Shown here one piece after another: positions 61,846 through 64,000 of a stretch of DNA of 64,000 nt. The notes beneath the pieces were generated by a model, which did not search any database, was not told the origin of the DNA, and saw nothing but the letters and a program-made list of their open reading frames with translations. Location of the stretch: contig NZ_FOZD01000001.1 of NCBI RefSeq assembly GCF_900113185.1, positions 1,674,001-1,738,000 on the forward strand, read 5' to 3'. The position numbers and the translations under genes are program-made. How positions within the stretch are numbered: the first letter of the stretch is position 1; each line of letters opens with the position of its first letter. Source of the DNA: Agromyces sp. CF514. Lineage in GTDB: Bacteria; Actinomycetota; Actinomycetes; Actinomycetales; Microbacteriaceae.

Positions 61846-61869
61846 GCGCTCGCGCGGAGCATGGTCGTC

Positions 61870-62895
61870 ATGACCACATTCACTTCACACGACGCCACCG
61901 CCTCGGGCGGCTGGGCCGTCGAGGCCGATGGTCTCGTGAAGACCTTCGGATCCAACCGCGCCGTCGACGGCGTGGACCTGCGCGTCGCGACCGGCACCGT
62001 CTACGGCGTGCTCGGCCCGAACGGCGCCGGCAAGACCACCACCATCTCGATGCTCGCGACCCTGCTGCGCCCCGACGGCGGCAGCGCCCGCATCTTCGGG
62101 CACGACGTGCAGCGCGAGAGCCAGGTCGTGCGCCAGCTCATCGGCGTCACCGGCCAGTACGCCTCGGTCGACGAGACTCTCTCGGCCACCGAGAACCTCT
62201 ACCTCTTCTCACGGCTGCACGGCCTGGGCGGTGCGGCCGCGCGACGCAAGTCGTCGGAGCTCCTCGAGGAGTTCGGCCTGACCGACGCCGCCAAGCGCCC
62301 GCTGAAGAACTTCTCCGGCGGCATGCGCCGCCGTCTCGACCTCGCCGCGAGCCTCATCGCGCAGCCGCCGCTCATCTTCCTCGACGAGCCGACCACGGGC
62401 CTCGACCCGCGCACCCGCATCCAGATGTGGGAGACGATCCGCCGCCTGGTGTCGTCGGGCTCGACCGTGCTGCTCACGACGCAGTACCTCGACGAGGCCG
62501 ACCAGCTGGCCGACCGCATCGCGGTCATCGACCGCGGCCGGGTCGTCGCCGAGGGCACCGCCAACGAGCTCAAGGCCTCGGTCGGCGAGTCGACCCTCGA
62601 GCTGCGGCTCGCGAACCTCGGCGATGCCGACGACGTGCGCGTCGCGATCCAGCGGGTACTCGGCGTGACCGCCTCCGTCTCGCCGGAGGCCGGCCGCATC
62701 ACCGCCCCCATGAACAACCCCGACCTCGTCACCGAACTGCTCGTGACCCTCCGCGACGAGGGCATCCACCTCGCCGAGATGAGCGTGCAGAAGCCCACGC
62801 TCGACGAGGTCTTCCTCACCCTCACCGGACACGGCGTCGAGACCGACGACGCCGGAGCCGAAGCATCCGCCGAGCTCGAAGGGAGCCGCGCATGA
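61870..62895 (+). CDS. ABC exporter ATPase, DrrA type
   Basis: A 341-residue ATP-binding subunit: Walker A GPNGAGKTTTI, Q-loop GQYASVD, signature FSGGMRRRLDLA, Walker B PLIFLDEPTTGLDPRTR, H-loop LLTTQYLDEAD; a C-terminal domain of about 100 residues (DRGRVVAEGTANELKASVGE onward) is typical of DrrA drug exporters. ATG 61870 has CGGAG about 10 bases upstream; ATG 61861 is the alternative. The stop overlaps the permease start (ATGA). Substrate unknown; family exports antibiotics or lipids. Confidence 0.92.
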   Translation: MTTFTSHDATASGGWAVEADGLVKTFGSNRAVDGVDLRVATGTVYGVLGPNGAGKTTTISMLATLLRPDGGSARIFGHDVQRESQVVRQLIGVTGQYASVDETLSATENLYLFSRLHGLGGAAARRKSSELLEEFGLTDAAKRPLKNFSGGMRRRLDLAASLIAQPPLIFLDEPTTGLDPRTRIQMWETIRRLVSSGSTVLLTTQYLDEADQLADRIAVIDRGRVVAEGTANELKASVGESTLELRLANLGDADDVRVAIQRVLGVTASVSPEAGRITAPMNNPDLVTELLVTLRDEGIHLAEMSVQKPTLDEVFLTLTGHGVETDDAGAEASAELEGSRA

Positions 62896-63737
62896 CCACC
62901 ACCGCCCCAGCCCCGAAGGCGACGACCGCGTCGCCGATCACCCCCGGCGTGCAGCGCACGCTGAAGAACCGCGTCTCGATCCCCGAGACCCTCTCGCACA
63001 CGTTCACGATGGCGTACCGCGGGCTGCTCAAGATCCGGCGCACGCCCGAGCAGCTGTTCGACGTGACGCTGCAGCCGATCATCTTCACCCTGATGTTCAC
63101 GTACATCTTCGGCGGCGCGATCGCCGGCGACGTGCAGAGCTACCTGCCGATCATCATCCCCGGCATCCTCGTGCAGACGGTCATCACGACCTCGGTCGTG
63201 ACCGGAACGCAGCTCCGCGAGGACATGGACAAGGGCGTGTTCGACCGGTTCCGCTCGCTGCCCATCGCCCGCATCGCCCCGTTGTCGGGGGCACTGCTCG
63301 CCGACACCGTGCGCTACCTCATCGCGACGACGCTCACGATCACGATGGGCTTCATCATGGGGCTGCGGCCCGAGGGCGGCCCGGGCGGCGTCGTCGGCGG
63401 CGCCGTGCTCGTCATCGCGTGCTCGTGGGCGATCAGCTGGATCTTCGCCTTCTTCGGCGTGATCGCGCGCACCGCCTCGAGCGTGCAGGGCATCTCGATG
63501 CTCGTGCTGTTCCCGCTGACGTTCCTCTCGAACGCCTTCGTGCCGGCCGACACCATGCCCGACTGGCTGCAGTGGTTCGTCAACATCAACCCGGTGTCGC
63601 ACCTCGTCACCGCGGTGCGCGACTTGTTCGACTCGGGCACGTTCGGCGGTGACGCCTGGCTCTCGCTGCTGGGTGCGGCGGTCATCGTCGCGGTCTTCGC
63701 ACCGCTCACGGTGAAGGCGTACATGCGCAAGGCGTGA
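62892..63737 (+). CDS. ABC-2 type permease, DrrB type
   Basis: A 281-residue permease with six membrane helices (PIIFTLMFTYIFGGAIAG, LPIIIPGILVQTVITTSVVT, LLADTVRYLIATTLTITMGF, AVLVIACSWAISWIFAFFGV, VQGISMLVLFPLTFLSNAFV, LSLLGAAVIVAVFAPLTV). The NPVSHLVTAVRDL segment is characteristic of DrrB/ABC-2 proteins. ATG 62892 overlaps the ATPase stop (ATGA), so the two subunits are made together. Confidence 0.92.
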   Translation: MTTTAPAPKATTASPITPGVQRTLKNRVSIPETLSHTFTMAYRGLLKIRRTPEQLFDVTLQPIIFTLMFTYIFGGAIAGDVQSYLPIIIPGILVQTVITTSVVTGTQLREDMDKGVFDRFRSLPIARIAPLSGALLADTVRYLIATTLTITMGFIMGLRPEGGPGGVVGGAVLVIACSWAISWIFAFFGVIARTASSVQGISMLVLFPLTFLSNAFVPADTMPDWLQWFVNINPVSHLVTAVRDLFDSGTFGGDAWLSLLGAAVIVAVFAPLTVKAYMRKA

Positions 63738-63738
63738 T

Positions 63739-63766
63739 GCAGCCGTCGGGTCTCGAGACGGGCTGC
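63739..63766. terminator. Hairpin after the ABC permease gene
   Basis: GCAGCC (63739-63744) and GGCTGC (63761-63766) bracket the palindrome GTCTCGAGAC; it begins 2 bases after the stop and could serve both convergent genes. Confidence 0.45.
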
Positions 63767-63769
63767 GCC

Positions 63770-64000
63770 CTACTCGACCGGCGGGAACGGAACGGGCTCC
63801 GCGATCAGCGCGCGAGCCCGTTCCGTGCGTTCGGCATTCGAGAGCACGGATGCCGCGGCGCGCGCCGCGGCGAGACGGTCGGCCCCCGCGTGCTCGGCGA
63901 TGACCGCCGCGATGTTCTCGAGTCGCAGCGCCGGCAGGTCCTGACGCGAGTGCAGCACCTCGGCCAGCGCGAACGTCTCGACCGCGCGATCGCGGAGCGA
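63770..64000 (-). CDS. C-terminal part of an unidentified protein (continues past the window)
   Basis: The frame on the complement is open from the window edge (RDRAVETFALAEV onward) to a stop at 63770, giving 76 residues of Ala/Arg/Glu-rich helical sequence (HSRQDLPALRLENIAAVIAE, ASVLSNAERTERARALIAEP) ending PVPFPPVE. No motif or family recognised; the gene's start is outside. Confidence 0.55.
   Translation of the reverse strand, partial: SLRDRAVETFALAEVLHSRQDLPALRLENIAAVIAEHAGADRLAAARAAASVLSNAERTERARALIAEPVPFPPVE

Overview
The window is a gene-dense stretch (about 62 protein genes, two tRNAs, no rRNA, no insertion sequence, no CRISPR) of a very GC-rich actinobacterial chromosome. The set of families points to Microbacteriaceae (an Agromyces- or Microbacterium-like organism): an actinobacterial XPB helicase with its helicase-associated partner, DUF3027 beside a long cold-shock protein, SepX/GLPR, an actinobacterial-type SerC, a helicase with an MTES_1575-like C-terminal domain, and the extremely common word GCGGATGCC/GGCATCCGC in genes and spacers. 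This taxonomic call is inference from content; no marker rRNA is present.

Layout. 1-6.8 kb: end of a FolP2-like gene and a coupled RibD-type reductase; convergent XPB and helicase-associated genes with a small membrane gene; cold shock/DUF3027; DUF2530. 6.8-13.7 kb: serC divergent from an iron-type DtxR regulator, then two related secreted cell-wall hydrolases (NlpC/P60 behind a probable c-di-AMP riboswitch, and CHAP) flanking an HNH nuclease, an untracked 32-residue peptide gene, a lactonase and a membrane protein. 13.7-18.5 kb: tRNA-Arg(CCT), two small unknowns, a LigC-type DNA ligase, an Lrp regulator divergent from alanine dehydrogenase, and a rhodanese/CstR-like sensor operon with a clear operator. 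18.5-24 kb: a 1,258-residue SF1 helicase-like protein with eroded ATPase motifs and a coupled small protein, MscL, FmdB-type zinc ribbon, 5-formyl-THF cyclo-ligase. 24-27 kb: galU, a RimJ-like acetyltransferase and SepX, then tRNA-Ala(CGC). 27-42 kb: three MFS transporters, an AlkD-like protein, M20 peptidase, an F420-type reductase and a luciferase-like oxidoreductase, KhtTU K+/H+ antiporter, AlaX-like editing protein, acyl-CoA dehydrogenase, DUF4349 lipoprotein, aldo-keto reductase. 42-51 kb: HrpA, second aldo-keto reductase, DUF255 protein, macrodomain protein, DUF3054-PnuC. 51-64 kb: methyltransferase, a secreted protein with eight Ig-like repeats, a J-domain/NERD-like fusion, M18 aminopeptidase, rhodanese, SdaA, ThuA protein, a DrrAB-type ABC exporter and an incomplete gene.

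Most of the window is core metabolism and envelope biology. Two themes tie genes together. First, envelope and turgor: the likely c-di-AMP riboswitch on the NlpC/P60 gene, the KhtT/KhtU antiporter (KhtT binds c-di-AMP in Bacillus), MscL and SepX. Second, promoter grammar: at least 15 genes have a TAnnnT -10 box ending 6-8 bases before the start codon, which predicts leaderless mRNAs and fixes several starts.

The items most likely to be new are the ATPase-eroded helicase/endonuclease-like protein, the J-domain fused to a NERD-like domain lacking its catalytic motif, the 32-residue peptide, and the NlpC/CHAP pair that shares an N-terminal module and TTG starts but has different catalytic domains.
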